Source: Companilactobacillus mindensis DSM 14500
GTDB lineage: Bacteria; Bacillota; Bacilli; Lactobacillales; Lactobacillaceae
Length of the DNA stretch: 38,810 bases
Direction: 5' to 3'
Assembly: GCF_001434275.1 (NCBI RefSeq)
Contig: NZ_AZEZ01000001.1
Span: forward strand, 1 to 38,810
The notes beneath the pieces are model-generated. The model was not told the origin of the DNA. It saw only the letters and a list, made by a program, of their open reading frames with translations, and made no database searches. Shown here piece by piece: positions 7,949-20,173 of this stretch. Positions within the stretch are counted from its first letter, which is position 1; each line of letters begins with the position of its first letter. The translations under genes and the position numbers were made by a program.

Positions 7949-10900
7949 CTAGAACAATGATAACTGATTTTCTTCTGGCATGCCATCCAAAACATGATTT
8001 TCTGTCATGTATTCGATAACAGTTTTAGAAACTTTACCACGAGTACCTAGATCTTGTTTTGACAAGAATGGTTGTTCCTCACGGGCAGCGATAATTTGTT
8101 TAGCAACGTTATCACCCAAACCAGGAATCGCATTGAAGGGAGCTAGTAACGTGTGGTCGTCAATGATCTTAAATTCAAAAGCTTCTGACTTTTCAATATC
8201 GACCATCTTGATCTTGAAACCACGTTCCAAACATTCGTTAGCTAATTCCAAAACCGTTAAGAGGTTCTTTTCCTTCGTTGAAGCGTCCATCCCTTTATCA
8301 TTGATAGCCTTCATCGAAGCTTTGACAGCATCTTTACCAGTCGCCATCGCCACTAAATCAAAGTCGTCAGCTCTAACGGTGAAGTAAGCACTGTAATAAT
8401 AAAGTGGATAGTGAACTTTAAAGTACGCAATTCTCAATGCCATGATGATGTAAGCTGTCGCATGGGCCCGGGGGAACATGTACTTGATCTTCAGACAAGA
8501 ATCAATGTACCAATCAGGTACATCAGCATCTTTCATCGCTTGTTTCCAATCATCCGGAATACCACGTCCCTTACGAACATGTTCCATGATTTGGAAGGCC
8601 ATCTGTGAATCCATACCATAGTGAATCAAATCCATCATGATATTATCACGACAGCCAATAACATCTTTCAGCGTAACGATACCTTTATCGATCAACTCTT
8701 CCGCATTACCTAACCACACATCTGTTCCGTGAGATAAACCAGATATCTGCAACAATTCGGCAAAGGTCGTTGGGTGAGTTTTCTCCAACATGCCTCGAAC
8801 AAAACGCGTTCCAAACTCGGGAACACCCAAAGTACCGGTCTTAGAAAAGATCTGTTCTGGCTTGACTCCTAGAGATTCAGTACTCCGGAACAACTCCATG
8901 ACTCCAGGATCTTTGACCGGAATAGTCTGGGGATCGATGCCTGACAAATCTTGGAGCATACGGATCATTGTCGGATCATCATGTCCCAGAATATCCAGTT
9001 TCAAGATATTATCGTGGATCGAGTGGAAATCAAAGTGAGTCGTTTTCCAAAGAGCTGTCTGATCATTAGCTGGGAATTGAATTGGCGTAAAATCGAAGAT
9101 ATCCATATTATCTGGCACAACGATAATACCAGCTGGGTGTTGACCAGTTGTCCGTTTGACCCCAGTTGAACCCATAGCCAAGCGAGTTTCTTCAGCGTTG
9201 CGGAAATTTTGGCCAGTCATTTCTTCGTAATTCTTAACGTAACCAAAGGCTGTTCTATCAGCAATCGTACCGATAGTTCCGGCCCGGAATACGTGGTCTT
9301 CCCCAAACAATACTTTCGTGTAGTTGTGGGCGATCGGTTGATAATCTCCCGAGAAGTTCAAATCAATATCCGGAACCTTATCACCTTTGAAACCTAAGAA
9401 TGTTTCGAAAGGAATATCTTGACCATCTTTTTCTAGCTCTGTACCACACTTGGGACATTCTTTGTCAGGCAAATCAAAACCTGAACCGTATTCACCTTTA
9501 GTATAGAATTCGGAATACTTGCACTTAGGACAACGATAATGTGGTGGCAACGGATTACATTCGGTGATACCGATCATCGTGGCCGCAAAACTGGAACCAA
9601 CTGAACCACGGGAACCAACTAAGTATCCATCTTTATTTGATTTGAAAACCAATCGTTGAGCAATCAAGTAAATAACAGAGAATCCATTACCGATGATACT
9701 TTTCAGTTCTCGATCCAAACGGTGTTGAACTAACTCTGGCAACGGATCTCCATACAACTCATGCGCCTTGCCAGTTGCCAAAGTCCGCATTTCTTCTTCG
9801 GCACCTTCCATTCTTGGCGTATAGAGCTTGTGTTTGACCGGAGAAATATCATCGATCGAATCCATCAACGCTTTAGGATTGTCAACGATGATCTCTTGAG
9901 CCGTCTGTTGATCCAAGAAATTGAATTCATCGAACATCTCATTAGTAGTTCTAAATTGAACATCAGGCAATTCCGGACGACGACCCAAAGCATTACTCTT
10001 AACCGCTTTGATAACGATATCTCGATAAACTTTATCGGTCGTATCTAGATAGTGGACATCCCCAGTAGCGATGACTGGTTTATTCAATTCCTTACCTAAC
10101 TTGATGATATTTTCTAGGATCTCTTCTAGTGCTTTTTCATCTTTGATGATCTTGATGTCGATCAGATGTTGATACAACGTCTTTGGCATAACTTCCAAAT
10201 AGTCGTAGTACTGTGCCATTTCACGCGTATCGTCATAACCTTTTTGCATCATGCTAGTGAAAACTTCGCCATTCTCACAAGCTGAACCAACTAAGATACC
10301 TTCACGATATTTATTCAAGAGTCTTCTAGGAACACGAGCCGTTCGATAGAAGTATTGCGTCATTGAATAAGAAACGATTTTGAAAAGGTTCTTCAAGCCA
10401 TCTTGAGTCTTAGCTATCAAAGTTGCATGTGTCGGACGTGCTTGTTTGTATGCTTCTTCCCCACCGATGTTGTCGTTTAATTGGGAAACGTTATTAGTGC
10501 CAAACTTATCTTCCAATTCGACGAACAACTTGTACATCAAATAACCAGTTGTTTCGGCATCTGAATCAGCCCGGTGGTGGTGTTCCAAAACAATGTTGTA
10601 ACGCTTAGCCAAGGAATCCAATTTGTGGTTCCGATATTCCGAGTGTAGCGTACGTGACATTTCCAAAGTATCGATCACCGGCATTGCCAAACGTGGCCGA
10701 CCCATTCGTGTCAAAGCGACATTCATAAAGCCCATATCAAAAGTTACGTTGTGACCAACTAAAATATCGTCGCCGATAAAGTCCATGAATTTGGAAATTA
10801 TCACCGTCTCATCCGGAGCATTCTCCACCATTTCATTAGTGATACTTGTTAAATTAGTCGTTACTTCTGACAGTGGGTGCCCAGGATTGATAAATTCATC

Positions 10901-12250
10901 GAAACGGTCGATCACTTCGCCATTGAGCATCTTCGTCGCACCAATTTCAATGATCGAATCGTAAACAGCCGATAATCCAGTCGTTTCAGTATCGAAAATG
11001 ACATATTCAGAGCCTTCGAGTTTTTGGTCACGCAGATTATAAGCAATCGGATTGCCTTCATCGACAAGATCAACTTCGACTCCATAGCCAATTTTAACGC
11101 CAAACTTTTGTCCAGCTGTATAAGCTTCTGGAAAGGCTTGCAAGGCGTGATGATCAGTGATTGCAATCGCTGGTTGGCCCCATTCGCTAGCCCGCTTGAT
11201 CAAATCAGTTGCACTGGGAATAGCGTCCATTTGACTCATATTAGTGTGCGCGTGAAATTCAATTCGTTTGTTATCCTCTTCAGCGGTATCTTTACGTGAT
11301 TCGTGTTTGATAACGTTGATATCATTAGCCATGATGACTAATTCACGAGAGAAATTATCCTCTTGAACATTTCCACGTACCCGGATCCAAGCACCTTTGT
11401 CCAAGGATTCAAAGAAAGCCTCATCTTCTTCACCGTTAGAAAACTTCTTAATACTAAACGATGACGTGTAGTCAGTAACTTGCATGATCAACAGTGAACG
11501 CCCTGACTTGAGCTTGCGCACTTCCATGTCGAAAATGTAGCCTTCAACGACTTTGTTACGATCTTCTTCAATGATATCGACCATCTGAGTGATCTCTTGG
11601 TCATTAGGAATCTTGCGGCCAACTTTTGAAACATTACCGACTGGTTTGGCAGCCTTTTTCTCACTGACTTCTTTGGCCTTAGCTTGGAATTCCTTAGCCT
11701 TTTGGGCATTGGCAGCTTTCATGGCTGCCTCTTTTTCTTGAGATTTGTTCTCATCAATATTGGTTCTGATCTTAAAATCAGGAAAACCTAAACTGCTGTA
11801 TTCCGACTGCAAGCCATTGACTAATTTGCCATCAACGAAGTCAGCCATGAAACCATTAGAGACATCCAAGAAAACTTGACCGTTTTCCATATGTGGTGGC
11901 GTCTGACTGATTTTGTCCAAAACCATTGGCGAATCGACATTGCAGTCATTTAAAACATAATTCCAATAATCCTTGATGAGCTTTTCGCTCAATTCAGTGT
12001 TCGTCGTTTTGATCTCAAAATTTACTTGAGCGATACCTTCAAAACTAGCTTTCAAAGCTTTGACAAAAATCAAGAATTCATCAAATGGCAAAACGTTAGG
12101 AAATTCAAAAAAGAAAGTCCAGCGTTTACTATTCTTATGGACTTCCAGTTTGTTCAATTGTCCATCAACAAAGGAAGCACTCGAGTTCAACAGTTTGTCT
12201 AACTTGATCTGTTTCACTAGAATTTCAAAAAGTTGTTTTGTATCTGCCAT
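7949..12250 (-). CDS. polC: DNA polymerase III PolC-type alpha subunit
   Basis: The main replicative DNA polymerase of low-GC Gram-positives, with built-in 3'-5' proofreading. At 1433 residues it has the normal PolC length. In order: an N-terminal domain; a Lys/Ala-rich linker at about 165-205; an OB domain at about 215-310; a PHP domain with [12 protein letters not shown] at 331-342 and AITDHH; a DnaQ-like exonuclease starting at FDTETTG (419-425); a zinc-binding part with two CPKC motifs at about 903-937; and the polymerase domain with catalytic [12 protein letters not shown] near 960. The C-terminus ends LSLF, resembling a sliding-clamp binding motif. It ends the pyrH-to-polC run, 40 bases after proS. 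Confidence 0.97.
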   Translation of the reverse strand: MADTKQLFEILVKQIKLDKLLNSSASFVDGQLNKLEVHKNSKRWTFFFEFPNVLPFDEFLIFVKALKASFEGIAQVNFEIKTTNTELSEKLIKDYWNYVLNDCNVDSPMVLDKISQTPPHMENGQVFLDVSNGFMADFVDGKLVNGLQSEYSSLGFPDFKIRTNIDENKSQEKEAAMKAANAQKAKEFQAKAKEVSEKKAAKPVGNVSKVGRKIPNDQEITQMVDIIEEDRNKVVEGYIFDMEVRKLKSGRSLLIMQVTDYTSSFSIKKFSNGEEDEAFFESLDKGAWIRVRGNVQEDNFSRELVIMANDINVIKHESRKDTAEEDNKRIEFHAHTNMSQMDAIPSATDLIKRASEWGQPAIAITDHHALQAFPEAYTAGQKFGVKIGYGVEVDLVDEGNPIAYNLRDQKLEGSEYVIFDTETTGLSAVYDSIIEIGATKMLNGEVIDRFDEFINPGHPLSEVTTNLTSITNEMVENAPDETVIISKFMDFIGDDILVGHNVTFDMGFMNVALTRMGRPRLAMPVIDTLEMSRTLHSEYRNHKLDSLAKRYNIVLEHHHRADSDAETTGYLMYKLFVELEDKFGTNNVSQLNDNIGGEEAYKQARPTHATLIAKTQDGLKNLFKIVSYSMTQYFYRTARVPRRLLNKYREGILVGSACENGEVFTSMMQKGYDDTREMAQYYDYLEVMPKTLYQHLIDIKIIKDEKALEEILENIIKLGKELNKPVIATGDVHYLDTTDKVYRDIVIKAVKSNALGRRPELPDVQFRTTNEMFDEFNFLDQQTAQEIIVDNPKALMDSIDDISPVKHKLYTPRMEGAEEEMRTLATGKAHELYGDPLPELVQHRLDRELKSIIGNGFSVIYLIAQRLVFKSNKDGYLVGSRGSVGSSFAATMIGITECNPLPPHYRCPKCKYSEFYTKGEYGSGFDLPDKECPKCGTELEKDGQDIPFETFLGFKGDKVPDIDLNFSGDYQPIAHNYTKVLFGEDHVFRAGTIGTIADRTAFGYVKNYEEMTGQNFRNAEETRLAMGSTGVKRTTGQHPAGIIVVPDNMDIFDFTPIQFPANDQTALWKTTHFDFHSIHDNILKLDILGHDDPTMIRMLQDLSGIDPQTIPVKDPGVMELFRSTESLGVKPEQIFSKTGTLGVPEFGTRFVRGMLEKTHPTTFAELLQISGLSHGTDVWLGNAEELIDKGIVTLKDVIGCRDNIMMDLIHYGMDSQMAFQIMEHVRKGRGIPDDWKQAMKDADVPDWYIDSCLKIKYMFPRAHATAYIIMALRIAYFKVHYPLYYYSAYFTVRADDFDLVAMATGKDAVKASMKAINDKGMDASTKEKNLLTVLELANECLERGFKIKMVDIEKSEAFEFKIIDDHTLLAPFNAIPGLGDNVAKQIIAAREEQPFLSKQDLGTRGKVSKTVIEYMTENHVLDGMPEENQLSLF

Positions 12251-12290
12251 ATTCTACCTTTCAAAAAATAAAAAAAGGCCTAAGCCTCAT

Positions 12291-13997
12291 TTACTGATTC
12301 TTAAGCAATATTTTTACTGAATTTACTAATTCATCTTTACTTACTTCAATTGTTTCACCAGTACTTCTGATCTTAAGTTCAACAATTTCGTCCGCAGCCT
12401 TTTTACCAACTGTAATTCTAATTGGAATACCGATCAAATCGGAATCGGCGAACTTAACACCAGGACGTTCTTTACGGTCATCGAGCAAGACATCATAGCC
12501 TTCGTTTTGAAGCAATTCAACGATCTCATCGCTCAATTTACCTTGAACATCATTGTTGTACTTGATTGGCACAACGTGCACTTGATATGGAGCCAAACTT
12601 ACAGGCCAGATCAAACCATTTTCATCGCTGTGTTGCTCAATAATGGCTGAAAGCAATCTAGAAATACCAATTCCATAACAACCCATGATCAATGGATTTG
12701 ACTTACCATTTTCATCCAAGAAGTTAGCACCAAGTGCTTTAGAGAACTTAGTACCAAGCTTGAAAATATGACCAATTTCGATTCCACGTGTGAATTTGAT
12801 GTGACCGTGTCCGTCAGGTGAAACTTCGCCTTCTTTGATAACACGGAAATCTCTAAATTCAGGTGTTTCGTCAGTAATATCTTCAAAGTTAGCGTTAATA
12901 AAGTGACGATCCTTCTTGTTAGGTCCCACAACAAAGTTCATCAAACCGACGAGTGAACTGTCATAAAGAACTTTGACATCATCATCCATACCCTTAGGAC
13001 CGATAAATCCAGGTACACTGTGGAAGACATCCGTTACTTCTTCAGGAGTAGCTTCACGCAAGAAGTCAACGCCTAAGTAGTTCTTGATCTTAACGTCATT
13101 AGCTTCGTAGTCGCCACGGATCATAACCATTACTGGTTTCTCATCAGCCATATAAGCTACAGCCTTCATGATTCTTGATGGTTCAACTTTTAGAAGAGCA
13201 GCCAAAGTATCAATTGTATGAACATCTGGCGTATCGACTTCTTCAAGCTCCTTTTTATCTTCCTTAGGATTTTCTTCCATCTTACTTGCAGCCATTTCTA
13301 GGTTAGCAGAATAATCACTGTCATCTGAGTAAGCAATTATATCTTCACCGATATCAGCTACGGCAGAAAATTCTTTAGAATCAGTTCCACCCATGGCACC
13401 AGCATCACCAATGATTGCCCGGTAGTTCAAACCGCAAATATCAAAGATATTACGATAAGCTTGTTCCATTTGGTTGAAGATGACATCCAATTGTTCTTTG
13501 TTAGCTGTAAATGAATATGCATCCTTCATCAAGAACTCACGGCCACGCAATAGACCATTTCTAGGACGATCCTCATCACGATACTTTTCTTGCATTTGAT
13601 ACAAGACAAGTGGCAACTTCTTGTAACTATTCAAACCTTCTTTTACAACACTTGTAAAAGTTTCTTCGTGCGTAGGGCCAAGAATAAACTCACGGTCATG
13701 ACGATCCTTTAATTTAAAGAGATTGTCACCATAAGTTTCGTAACGACCACTTTCCTTCCAAAGATCAGCTGGCAAAATATCAGGCATTTGCATTTCAACA
13801 GCGTCAACCTTTTCCATTTCTTTGCGCATGACAGCTTCGATCTTACGAATTACTGACCATGCCAATGGCAAGTATGCGTACATACCAGCAGCGACTTGTC
13901 TGATATAGCCGGCTCTTAACATCAACTGATGACTGACTGCCTCAGCGTCTGAAGGAGTTTGCTTCAAGGTTGGAATATATAATTTTGATTGTTTCAA
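12291..13997 (-). CDS. proS: Prolyl-tRNA synthetase
   Basis: Charges tRNA-Pro with proline. The protein is 568 residues, the size of the bacterial form with an inserted editing domain (about residues 230-390) between motifs 2 and 3. Class II signatures are visible: [20 protein letters not shown]-like motif 2 sequence (KLPLVLYQ...[16 protein letters not shown]) and motif 3 as [21 protein letters not shown]-terminal anticodon-binding domain follows ([11 protein letters not shown]). The start is a TTG about 10 bases after GGGGG. It lies 13 bases after rseP. Confidence 0.96.
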   Translation of the reverse strand: MKQSKLYIPTLKQTPSDAEAVSHQLMLRAGYIRQVAAGMYAYLPLAWSVIRKIEAVMRKEMEKVDAVEMQMPDILPADLWKESGRYETYGDNLFKLKDRHDREFILGPTHEETFTSVVKEGLNSYKKLPLVLYQMQEKYRDEDRPRNGLLRGREFLMKDAYSFTANKEQLDVIFNQMEQAYRNIFDICGLNYRAIIGDAGAMGGTDSKEFSAVADIGEDIIAYSDDSDYSANLEMAASKMEENPKEDKKELEEVDTPDVHTIDTLAALLKVEPSRIMKAVAYMADEKPVMVMIRGDYEANDVKIKNYLGVDFLREATPEEVTDVFHSVPGFIGPKGMDDDVKVLYDSSLVGLMNFVVGPNKKDRHFINANFEDITDETPEFRDFRVIKEGEVSPDGHGHIKFTRGIEIGHIFKLGTKFSKALGANFLDENGKSNPLIMGCYGIGISRLLSAIIEQHSDENGLIWPVSLAPYQVHVVPIKYNNDVQGKLSDEIVELLQNEGYDVLLDDRKERPGVKFADSDLIGIPIRITVGKKAADEIVELKIRSTGETIEVSKDELVNSVKILLKNQ

Positions 13998-14010
13998 GTT
14001 CTTTGTCCCC

Positions 14011-15279
14011 CTATTTTATAAAGAAGCGCTGGATATCGTTCCAAGTAACAGCGACCATCAATAATACCAGAATCCCCACACCAATCAATGTAATAACATT
14101 TTCATACTGTTCTGGAATTGGTTTTCTTCTAATTGCTTCAACGATGTTCAAAAGAATCTTCCCACCATCTAGAGCTGGAATTGGAATCAAATTGACGATT
14201 CCTAAGTTCATTGACAACATCGAAGTGAAGAAAATAATGTTGATGATACCAGTTGATGCTACTTTGGAAGTCATTGAATAGATTCCCACTGGTCCTGACA
14301 GCTGGTTGATATTGAATCCACCAGATACCATTTTACCTAGAGCGTGGAAAATCGTTAGTGACGTACTCCAGCTATATGTAAAGCCATACTTGATCTTGCC
14401 CATTGCGCTTGAATCCATCTTTGGCATGATACCAATCAAGCCATACTTTTGGCCTGAGGATTTCACCGTCTTAGGGGTAACTTTAACTTGTTTTGTTTCC
14501 TTAGCGGATTGAACTTTTAAAGTTAGCTTTTTACCTGGATTGTTTTGAATTTGTTCTGACAATTCAGTCCAAGAATTGGTTTTAACATTATTAACACTTA
14601 AAATCTTATCGTTTGCTTTTAATCCAGCTTTTTGAGCCACAGAGTTCTTTTGAATCTGGCCAAGTTGATTCGTACCAGTTCCGACTGAGCCCATCATGAA
14701 AGCAGCCAAAATGGCAGCTACGATTGCTAGAATAAAATTATTAAATGGTCCAGCAAAGTTCGTGATCATACGTTTCCAAACTGAAACTGACTGTAATTGA
14801 ACGTCACGGGGTGCAATTTGAACTTCCGTGCCATCTTCTTCAACGATTGTCGCATCATGATCAACGGAATACTTTTTAGTGACGGTCTCGTCGCCGTTTT
14901 CGTATCCTTCGATTACTAGATCATCTACAAGATCAGCCTTAGAGATTTGTACTGGAACCGCGTTTGCATCATAAACCTTACTTGAAGTTATTATCTTAGT
15001 TACTTTGTTATCATCATTTAAAACTAAAGATGCCATCGTTCCTGGTTGAATTTCAGAGTCATCTTCTTGGGCGCCAGCCATTCTGACATAGCCACCTAAC
15101 GGCAACAATCTCAAAGTGTACGTCGTATGATTCTTTCTGTACGCCACGATTTTAGGACCCATTCCAACTGAAAACTCACGGACTAAGATTCCTGATTTTT
15201 TAGCGGCATAGTAGTGTCCAAATTCGTGCACGATCACCAAAATTCCAAAAACGATTATAAATGTAATTATCGCGGTCAT
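14011..15279 (-). CDS. rseP: Site-2 membrane metalloprotease RseP/RasP
   Basis: An intramembrane zinc protease that cleaves membrane-bound anti-sigma factors, signal-peptide remnants and similar substrates. In the 422-residue protein the zinc motif HEFGH lies at residues 18-22 inside the first membrane segment. A PDZ domain occupies the middle ([16 protein letters not shown]). The second active-site motif [12 protein letters not shown] lies near residue 370, followed by the last membrane segments. The ATG follows TGGAGG. In Bacillus dxr lies between cdsA and this gene; here the two are 19 bases apart and dxr is absent. Confidence 0.94.
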   Translation of the reverse strand: MTAIITFIIVFGILVIVHEFGHYYAAKKSGILVREFSVGMGPKIVAYRKNHTTYTLRLLPLGGYVRMAGAQEDDSEIQPGTMASLVLNDDNKVTKIITSSKVYDANAVPVQISKADLVDDLVIEGYENGDETVTKKYSVDHDATIVEEDGTEVQIAPRDVQLQSVSVWKRMITNFAGPFNNFILAIVAAILAAFMMGSVGTGTNQLGQIQKNSVAQKAGLKANDKILSVNNVKTNSWTELSEQIQNNPGKKLTLKVQSAKETKQVKVTPKTVKSSGQKYGLIGIMPKMDSSAMGKIKYGFTYSWSTSLTIFHALGKMVSGGFNINQLSGPVGIYSMTSKVASTGIINIIFFTSMLSMNLGIVNLIPIPALDGGKILLNIVEAIRRKPIPEQYENVITLIGVGILVLLMVAVTWNDIQRFFIK

Positions 15280-15298
15280 TTTAACCTCCAGGTGCTAC

Positions 15299-16093
15299 TT
15301 AAACTAAACCAAATACATGTAATAATGGTAGCACGATCAACATGCTATCAAAGCGATCCAAGATCCCACCGTGTCCCGGCAAGATATTTCCTGAATCTTT
15401 AACGCCATAAAATCTCTTATAAGCTGATTCGATCAAATCGCCCATTTGTCCCATGATTGAAAGAACAAAAGCGATGATCAACATCGTTACGATCGAATAT
15501 TCTTGTGGTACAAAGATCATGTAAACTCCGGAAAGGATCAAAGCCATAACGATACCGGCAACGGTTCCCTCCCAAGTCTTATTAGGACTAATAGCAGGCC
15601 ATAACTTGTGACGACCGATCTTTCTACCGAACGTATAAGCAAAGATATCCGTTGACCAAACGACGATCAAGGCGTACATCAACAAGCCTAATCCAGCGGC
15701 TGAATTTCTTACAGCAGCTAGATAGTGGAATCCAGTTCCAATATAAAGCATTGATACAACTGAAATACCGACATCTTGGAAATTAAATTTATTCTTTGTC
15801 AATACAGTGATAACTAACAAGATGACCGAAAAGACGTAGAACAAGTCTAGTCTAGTAAAACTCTTTGGAAACCAGCCGTTATAAAAACTATCTGGTACTA
15901 CCAAAGCTGCGGTACCTAAAATCGTGACCAAAAAGTCTATGGAAACGATGATTCGCTTACGCATGATATAAATTTCAAATACACCAACTAAAGATAAAGC
16001 TACGGCTGCAACTTCAAGCCAAATGCCACCTGCAAGCAATATGGGAATAAAAATTGCCAATGCAATAACGGCAGTGATTACACGTTGTTTCAT
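15299..16093 (-). CDS. cdsA: Phosphatidate cytidylyltransferase (CDP-diacylglycerol synthase)
   Basis: An integral membrane enzyme that makes CDP-diacylglycerol from phosphatidate and CTP, the entry point of phospholipid synthesis. The 264-residue protein has several hydrophobic segments from the N-terminus (VITAVIALAIFIPILLAGG). It carries the family sequence SPNKTWEGTVAGIV and ends with the CdsA signature (DSGNILPGHGGILDRFDS). GGGGGA precedes the ATG by 7 bases. It lies between uppS and rseP in an envelope-lipid block. Confidence 0.94.
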   Translation of the reverse strand: MKQRVITAVIALAIFIPILLAGGIWLEVAAVALSLVGVFEIYIMRKRIIVSIDFLVTILGTAALVVPDSFYNGWFPKSFTRLDLFYVFSVILLVITVLTKNKFNFQDVGISVVSMLYIGTGFHYLAAVRNSAAGLGLLMYALIVVWSTDIFAYTFGRKIGRHKLWPAISPNKTWEGTVAGIVMALILSGVYMIFVPQEYSIVTMLIIAFVLSIMGQMGDLIESAYKRFYGVKDSGNILPGHGGILDRFDSMLIVLPLLHVFGLV

Positions 16094-16111
16094 AATTTTC
16101 CCCCAAACTAA

Positions 16112-16855
16112 CTAAATGGATCCAAAACGACGATCACGTCGATCGAATTCTTTAATGTCCTCAACCAAATTGTCGACTGAGTATTCTGGCCAATAAGTCT
16201 TATCAAAAACCATTTCTGAATAAGCTAATTGCCACAACATAAAGTTAGAGATTCGTTCCTCTCCACTTGTTCTGATCAAAAGATCTGGATCTGCCAGATC
16301 TCCTAGTTGATTAGTCAATAACTGACCTGCAAACATTGCATCATCGATCTTAACAGGATCTATCGATCCATCAGCCGCTTTGAGTGCCAAATTTTTGGCA
16401 GCATTGACGATCTCCGCACGGCCACCGTAATTAAAAGCAAAGTTGAGGATCATGCCAGTATTGCCCTTAGTGTCCTCAACAGCTTTCAAAACCACTTTCC
16501 TAGTTCTATCAGGTAAATGATCAGTAAACCCAGTTACTAATACTTTAATATTTTCTTTAATCAGATCCGGCATAAAGGTTCCAAAAAAGTCCACCGGCAA
16601 GCGCATTAAGAAATTTACTTCTTTACTTGGGCGGCTCCAATTTTCAGTTGAAAAGGCGTACAGGCTCAACACCTTCACGCCTAAATGACTGGCAGCAGTA
16701 GCAATCGTTTTGACATTGTTCATGCCCTCTTTGTGTCCAGCAATTCTGGGTTGGCCCTTTTTCTTAGCCCAGCGTCCATTGCCGTCCATAATGATTGCCA
16801 CATGCTTAGGAATAGATGCTTCGGGATCTAAACGTTTCCTAATATCATCTGTCAT
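16112..16855 (-). CDS. uppS: Undecaprenyl diphosphate synthase
   Basis: Adds eight isopentenyl units to farnesyl diphosphate to make the C55 lipid carrier for cell-wall synthesis. The 247-residue cis-prenyltransferase has the substrate-binding motif IIMDGNGRWA with the catalytic Asp at residue 24. It also has SLYAFSTENWSRP and the C-terminal DPDLLIRTSGEERISNFMLWQ. The ribosome binding site is weak (GGGTAA). The start lies 8 bases after the frr stop. Confidence 0.96.
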   Translation of the reverse strand: MTDDIRKRLDPEASIPKHVAIIMDGNGRWAKKKGQPRIAGHKEGMNNVKTIATAASHLGVKVLSLYAFSTENWSRPSKEVNFLMRLPVDFFGTFMPDLIKENIKVLVTGFTDHLPDRTRKVVLKAVEDTKGNTGMILNFAFNYGGRAEIVNAAKNLALKAADGSIDPVKIDDAMFAGQLLTNQLGDLADPDLLIRTSGEERISNFMLWQLAYSEMVFDKTYWPEYSVDNLVEDIKEFDRRDRRFGSI

Positions 16856-16863
16856 ACAGATTA

Positions 16864-17421
16864 TTACCCTTCAGTAATTTCTTTTTCTTTATCAGCAGCT
16901 ACTTGATCGATCGAAGCAATCGCATCGTCAGTTACCTTTTGAACATCTTTTTCAAGTTTTCTTTGTTCGTCTTCAGTGATATCGTTGGCTTTCAATTGCT
17001 TCTTCAAATCATCCATAGCTTCACGACGGACGTTTCTAACTGCAATACGGCCACCTTCGGCTTCTTTACCAACTTGTTTAGCAATTTCTTTTCTACGTTC
17101 ACCAGTTAGTTGTGGAATGACCAAACGAATAACGTTACCGTCATTAGCTGGGTTCAAACCAAGGTCTGATGAGTTGATAGCGTGTTCGATGTCATCTAGT
17201 GATGATTTGTCATAAGGTGTGATCAAAAGCACACGGGCTTCAGGAATGTTGATTGAAGCAACTTGATTCAATGGTACTTCACTACCGTAGTAAACTACCT
17301 TGACGTTGTTAAGGATCGAAGCATTAGCCTTACCGGCACGAATATTGCTCAATTCTCTTTTCAAAACGTCAATTGACTTAGTCATATTTTCTTTTGCTTT
17401 AGAAATAGCTTTATTTGTCAT
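16864..17421 (-). CDS. frr: Ribosome recycling factor
   Basis: Splits the post-termination ribosome together with EF-G. With the ATG at 17421 ([13 protein letters not shown]) the protein is 185 residues, exactly the usual length. Another ATG three bases earlier and a GTG at 17430 are less likely, since AAGGG lies 8 bases before the chosen ATG. Family sequences are [33 protein letters not shown] and [22 protein letters not shown]-type helix residues. The start overlaps the end of pyrH by 11 bases. Confidence 0.95.
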   Translation of the reverse strand: MTNKAISKAKENMTKSIDVLKRELSNIRAGKANASILNNVKVVYYGSEVPLNQVASINIPEARVLLITPYDKSSLDDIEHAINSSDLGLNPANDGNVIRLVIPQLTGERRKEIAKQVGKEAEGGRIAVRNVRREAMDDLKKQLKANDITEDEQRKLEKDVQKVTDDAIASIDQVAADKEKEITEG

Positions 17422-18145
17422 CATTACCACCCTTTATAATTGTTCCGATATTTTCACCTTGAACAACTTTCTTGATGTTTTCTGGCTTGTTCAAGTTGAA
17501 TACGATCAATGGAATATTGTTATCCATTGACAATGATGAAGCAGTTGTATCCATTACACCGAGGTTCTTATTGATAATATCAAGTTGGGTTAATTCTGAA
17601 TACTTCTTAGCATTTGGATCTTTCTTAGGATCAGCTGAGTATACACCATCTACGTCGTTTTTAGCCATCAAAATGACATCAGCTTCGATTTCAGCTGCAC
17701 GTAAGACAGAAGTAGTATCAGTTGAGAAGTAAGGATTACCAGTACCACCAGCAAAGATCACGACACGACCCTTTTCAAGGTGTCTAACGGCCTTTCTTCT
17801 GATGTATGGTTCAGCAACTTGACGCATTTCGATTGAAGTTTGAACACGTGTAGGTACACCGATGTGTTCAAGACCATCTTGTAAAGCAAGACCATTCATA
17901 ACTGTGGCCATCATACCCATGTAATCAGCCTGGGCGCGGTCCATACCCATTTCGGCACCAGTTTCACCACGCCAAATGTTACCACCACCACAGACGATAG
18001 CAACTTCAACGCCTAAATCGTGGACACTCTTGATTTGTTCAGCTATCTTCTTGATAACTGGAGGATTAATTCCAAAACCTTTTTTTCCGGCTAAAGCTTC
18101 ACCAGAAACTTTTAAGATTATTCTTTTATACTTGATATCAGGCAT
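17411..18145 (-). CDS. pyrH: UMP kinase
   Basis: Phosphorylates UMP to UDP and is usually inhibited by UTP. The 244-residue protein of the amino-acid-kinase fold shows [13 protein letters not shown] at the N-terminus, [27 protein letters not shown] and [21 protein letters not shown] lies 7 bases before the ATG. It heads the pyrH-frr-uppS-cdsA-rseP-proS-polC run, downstream of the tsf terminator, so a promoter must lie in about 18150-18255. A TAAAAT -10-like sequence is there but no clear -35. Confidence 0.96.
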   Translation of the reverse strand: MPDIKYKRIILKVSGEALAGKKGFGINPPVIKKIAEQIKSVHDLGVEVAIVCGGGNIWRGETGAEMGMDRAQADYMGMMATVMNGLALQDGLEHIGVPTRVQTSIEMRQVAEPYIRRKAVRHLEKGRVVIFAGGTGNPYFSTDTTSVLRAAEIEADVILMAKNDVDGVYSADPKKDPNAKKYSELTQLDIINKNLGVMDTTASSLSMDNNIPLIVFNLNKPENIKKVVQGENIGTIIKGGNDDK

Positions 18146-18258
18146 AAGTACTCTCCTTTAATTTTGCTATTAAATATTTTAACATATTCGAAACACTAAA
18201 ATTATCTAAAGACTATTTTTAAATAAAAATTGCCCAGATACAACCCTTTATACAAAGA

Positions 18259-18295
18259 AAAGGTCGTTTAATTCAAAATGAATTAAGCGACCTTT
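18259..18295 (-). terminator. Terminator after tsf
   Basis: A long stem (AAAGGTCG and TTAATTC against GAATTAA and CGACCTTT, one interruption) with a 5-base loop is followed on the minus strand by TTCTTTG. It starts about 20 bases after the tsf stop. Confidence 0.8.
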
Positions 18296-18314
18296 CTGGA
18301 AATTGTGTAATTTA

Positions 18315-19193
18315 TTAGTTATTCATTTGGTTCTTTACTTCTTCAGCAAAGTCTTCTTGTTTCTTTTCGATTCCTTCGCCAACTTCAAAGCGGACGAATG
18401 AAACTAATTTACTGTTCTTTGATTCAACGAATTGTTGAACAGTCATATCTGAATCCTTAACAAATTCTTGGTCAGCCAAACTAATTTCTGACAAGTACTT
18501 GTTTACACGGCCTTCAACGATTCTTGGGATGATCTTTTCAGGTTTACCTTCAGCCTTTGTTTCTTCAGTAAAGATAGCCTTTTCGTGTTCCAAAACATCA
18601 GCAGGAACTTGATCACGATCCATATACTCAGGGTTGATAGCAGCAACGTGCATAGCAACATCCTTAGCAGCATCTTCGTCAGAACCTTCAAGGGTAACAA
18701 TAGCACCGATCAAGCCACCATTGTGTAGGTATGAGCCGAATACTTGTGAATCAGTCTTGTCAAGAACTTTGAAACGTCTCAAGCTGATCTTTTCACCGAT
18801 AACAGCTGTTAAGCCTGTGATAGCATCGTTAACAGTACCGTCATCTAATTTAAGAGCCAAAGCTTCATCCATGTTCTTAGGTTCGTTTTCAACGATTGCC
18901 TTAGCAACGTCGTTAACGAGCTTGATGAACTTGTCGTTTGATGAAACGAAATCAGTTTCTGAGTTAACTTCGATAATAGCAGCCTTGTTACCTGAAACTT
19001 CGATGTGTGTCAAACCTTCAGCAGCAATGTTTCCACTCTTCTTAGCGGCTTTGGCGATACCCTTTTCACGAAGTAAGTCAACAGCTTTGTCCATATCACC
19101 GTCAGCAGAAACCAATGCCTTTTTAGCATCCATCATACCAACGCTTGTCTTATCACGTAATTCTTTAACTTGAGCAGCAGTAATTTTAGCCAT
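18315..19193 (-). CDS. tsf: Elongation factor Ts
   Basis: Nucleotide exchange factor for EF-Tu. From the ATG at 19193 ([16 protein letters not shown], with TGGAGG 8 bases upstream) it has 292 residues. Signatures are [15 protein letters not shown] near the N-terminus and [13 protein letters not shown] near residue 80. The C-terminal part carries the usual [26 protein letters not shown]. It follows rpsB with a small hairpin between the genes and is closed by a terminator. Confidence 0.96.
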   Translation of the reverse strand: MAKITAAQVKELRDKTSVGMMDAKKALVSADGDMDKAVDLLREKGIAKAAKKSGNIAAEGLTHIEVSGNKAAIIEVNSETDFVSSNDKFIKLVNDVAKAIVENEPKNMDEALALKLDDGTVNDAITGLTAVIGEKISLRRFKVLDKTDSQVFGSYLHNGGLIGAIVTLEGSDEDAAKDVAMHVAAINPEYMDRDQVPADVLEHEKAIFTEETKAEGKPEKIIPRIVEGRVNKYLSEISLADQEFVKDSDMTVQQFVESKNSKLVSFVRFEVGEGIEKKQEDFAEEVKNQMNN

Positions 19194-19215
19194 TCGTAAA
19201 TCCTCCAGTCGTATA

Positions 19216-19246
19216 AATAAAGCCATCTTACTCAGACGGCTCTATT
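19216..19246 (-). terminator. Intercistronic hairpin between rpsB and tsf, weak terminator or attenuator
   Basis: AATAGAGCC pairs with GGCTTTATT (one G.U pair) around a 13-base loop, followed by TTATAC without a full T-run. It is probably a partial terminator or processing site that sets the ratio of S2 to EF-Ts. Confidence 0.55.
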
Positions 19247-19268
19247 TTACGGATATTATATTTTATTA

Positions 19269-20066
19269 TTATTTGTTATCGTTGTTGTTTGTTGCGTTTG
19301 CCAAATCTTCGATAGACTTGTCATCAGCAGCTTCTGTGTCATCATCTTTTTGATCAGCAAAGTCAGCGTCAGTAACGTTTTCTTCACCTTGTTTACCTTC
19401 GATGATAGCGTCAGCCATCTTAGAAGTGATCAAACGTACGGCACGGATAGCGTCATCGTTTGAAGGGATGATAACATCGATAGGATCTGGATCTGTGTTT
19501 GTATCAACCATAGCTACGATAGGAATGTTAAGTTTCTTAGCTTCGTTAACAGCAATGTTTTCCTTGTGAGGGTCAACAATGAACATAACATCAGGAATTC
19601 TTGGCATATCTTCGATACCACCAAGGAATTTTTCTAACTTAGCTTGTTGTTTTGTAAGCAAGGCAACTTCCTTCTTAGGTAGACGTTCGAATGTACCATC
19701 AGTTGACATAGCTTTGATTTCTTTTAATCTCTTGATACGTGTTTGGATTGTGTTCCAGTTAGTCAAAGTACCACCTAACCAACGGTGGTTAACGTAGTAT
19801 TGACCGGCACGTGTAGCTTCTTCAGCAACAGCATCTTGAGCTTGTTTCTTTGTACCAACGAATAAGAATACTCCGTTGTCACCGGCAACAGCTTTCATAA
19901 AGTTGTAAGCATCGTCGATCATGCGAACTGTCTTTTGTAAATCAATGATGTAGATACCATTTCTTTGTGTAAAGATAAATGGCTTCATCTTTGGGTTCCA
20001 TCTTCTAGTTTGGTGACCGAAATGTACACCGGCTTCTAGCAATTGTTTCATAGAAATAACTGACAT
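19269..20066 (-). CDS. rpsB: 30S ribosomal protein S2
   Basis: Structural protein of the small ribosomal subunit. From the ATG at 20066, with AGGAGGA 6 bases upstream, it has 265 residues. Signatures are [57 protein letters not shown] and [19 protein letters not shown]. The C-terminal 40 residues are an acidic Asp/Glu/Asn-rich tail, as in many lactobacilli. The leader of about 100 bases contains a strong hairpin that may mediate autoregulation. Confidence 0.97.
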   Translation of the reverse strand: MSVISMKQLLEAGVHFGHQTRRWNPKMKPFIFTQRNGIYIIDLQKTVRMIDDAYNFMKAVAGDNGVFLFVGTKKQAQDAVAEEATRAGQYYVNHRWLGGTLTNWNTIQTRIKRLKEIKAMSTDGTFERLPKKEVALLTKQQAKLEKFLGGIEDMPRIPDVMFIVDPHKENIAVNEAKKLNIPIVAMVDTNTDPDPIDVIIPSNDDAIRAVRLITSKMADAIIEGKQGEENVTDADFADQKDDDTEAADDKSIEDLANATNNNDNK

Positions 20067-20167
20067 ATTTAGTTCCTCCTGGTTTTTACCTCCACCCAAG
20101 TCAATTTTGGTTGAAACGCGTCATGCGCACCGTCAACCAAATCGTTAGGTGTGTGTATTCAATACAA
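20067..20167 (-). promoter_or_regulatory. Structured 5' leader of rpsB, candidate S2 autoregulatory RNA
   Basis: Between the predicted start near 20167 and the ATG, TTTGGTTGA (20133-20141) pairs perfectly with TCAACCAAA (20106-20114). Inside this stem a smaller GCG...CGC stem is possible. The loop region is G+C-rich compared with its surroundings. No terminator accompanies it, so any control would be at translation or stability. Confidence 0.45.
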
Positions 20168-20173
20168 GCAAAT

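Noticed and set aside
12251-12290. Terminator between proS and polC
   Set aside because: There is a T-run, but the only stem is about 4 bp (AGGC/GCCT), too weak to call. polC is more likely co-transcribed with proS.
15280-15298. Possible remnant of dxr between cdsA and rseP
   Set aside because: Only 19 bases separate the two genes, mostly the ribosome binding site of rseP. The gene is simply absent, as expected for mevalonate-using lactobacilli.
18146-18258. Promoter for pyrH
   Set aside because: A TAAAAT sequence is present, but no acceptable -35 at the right distance was found, so it was not listed as a feature although a promoter is expected here.
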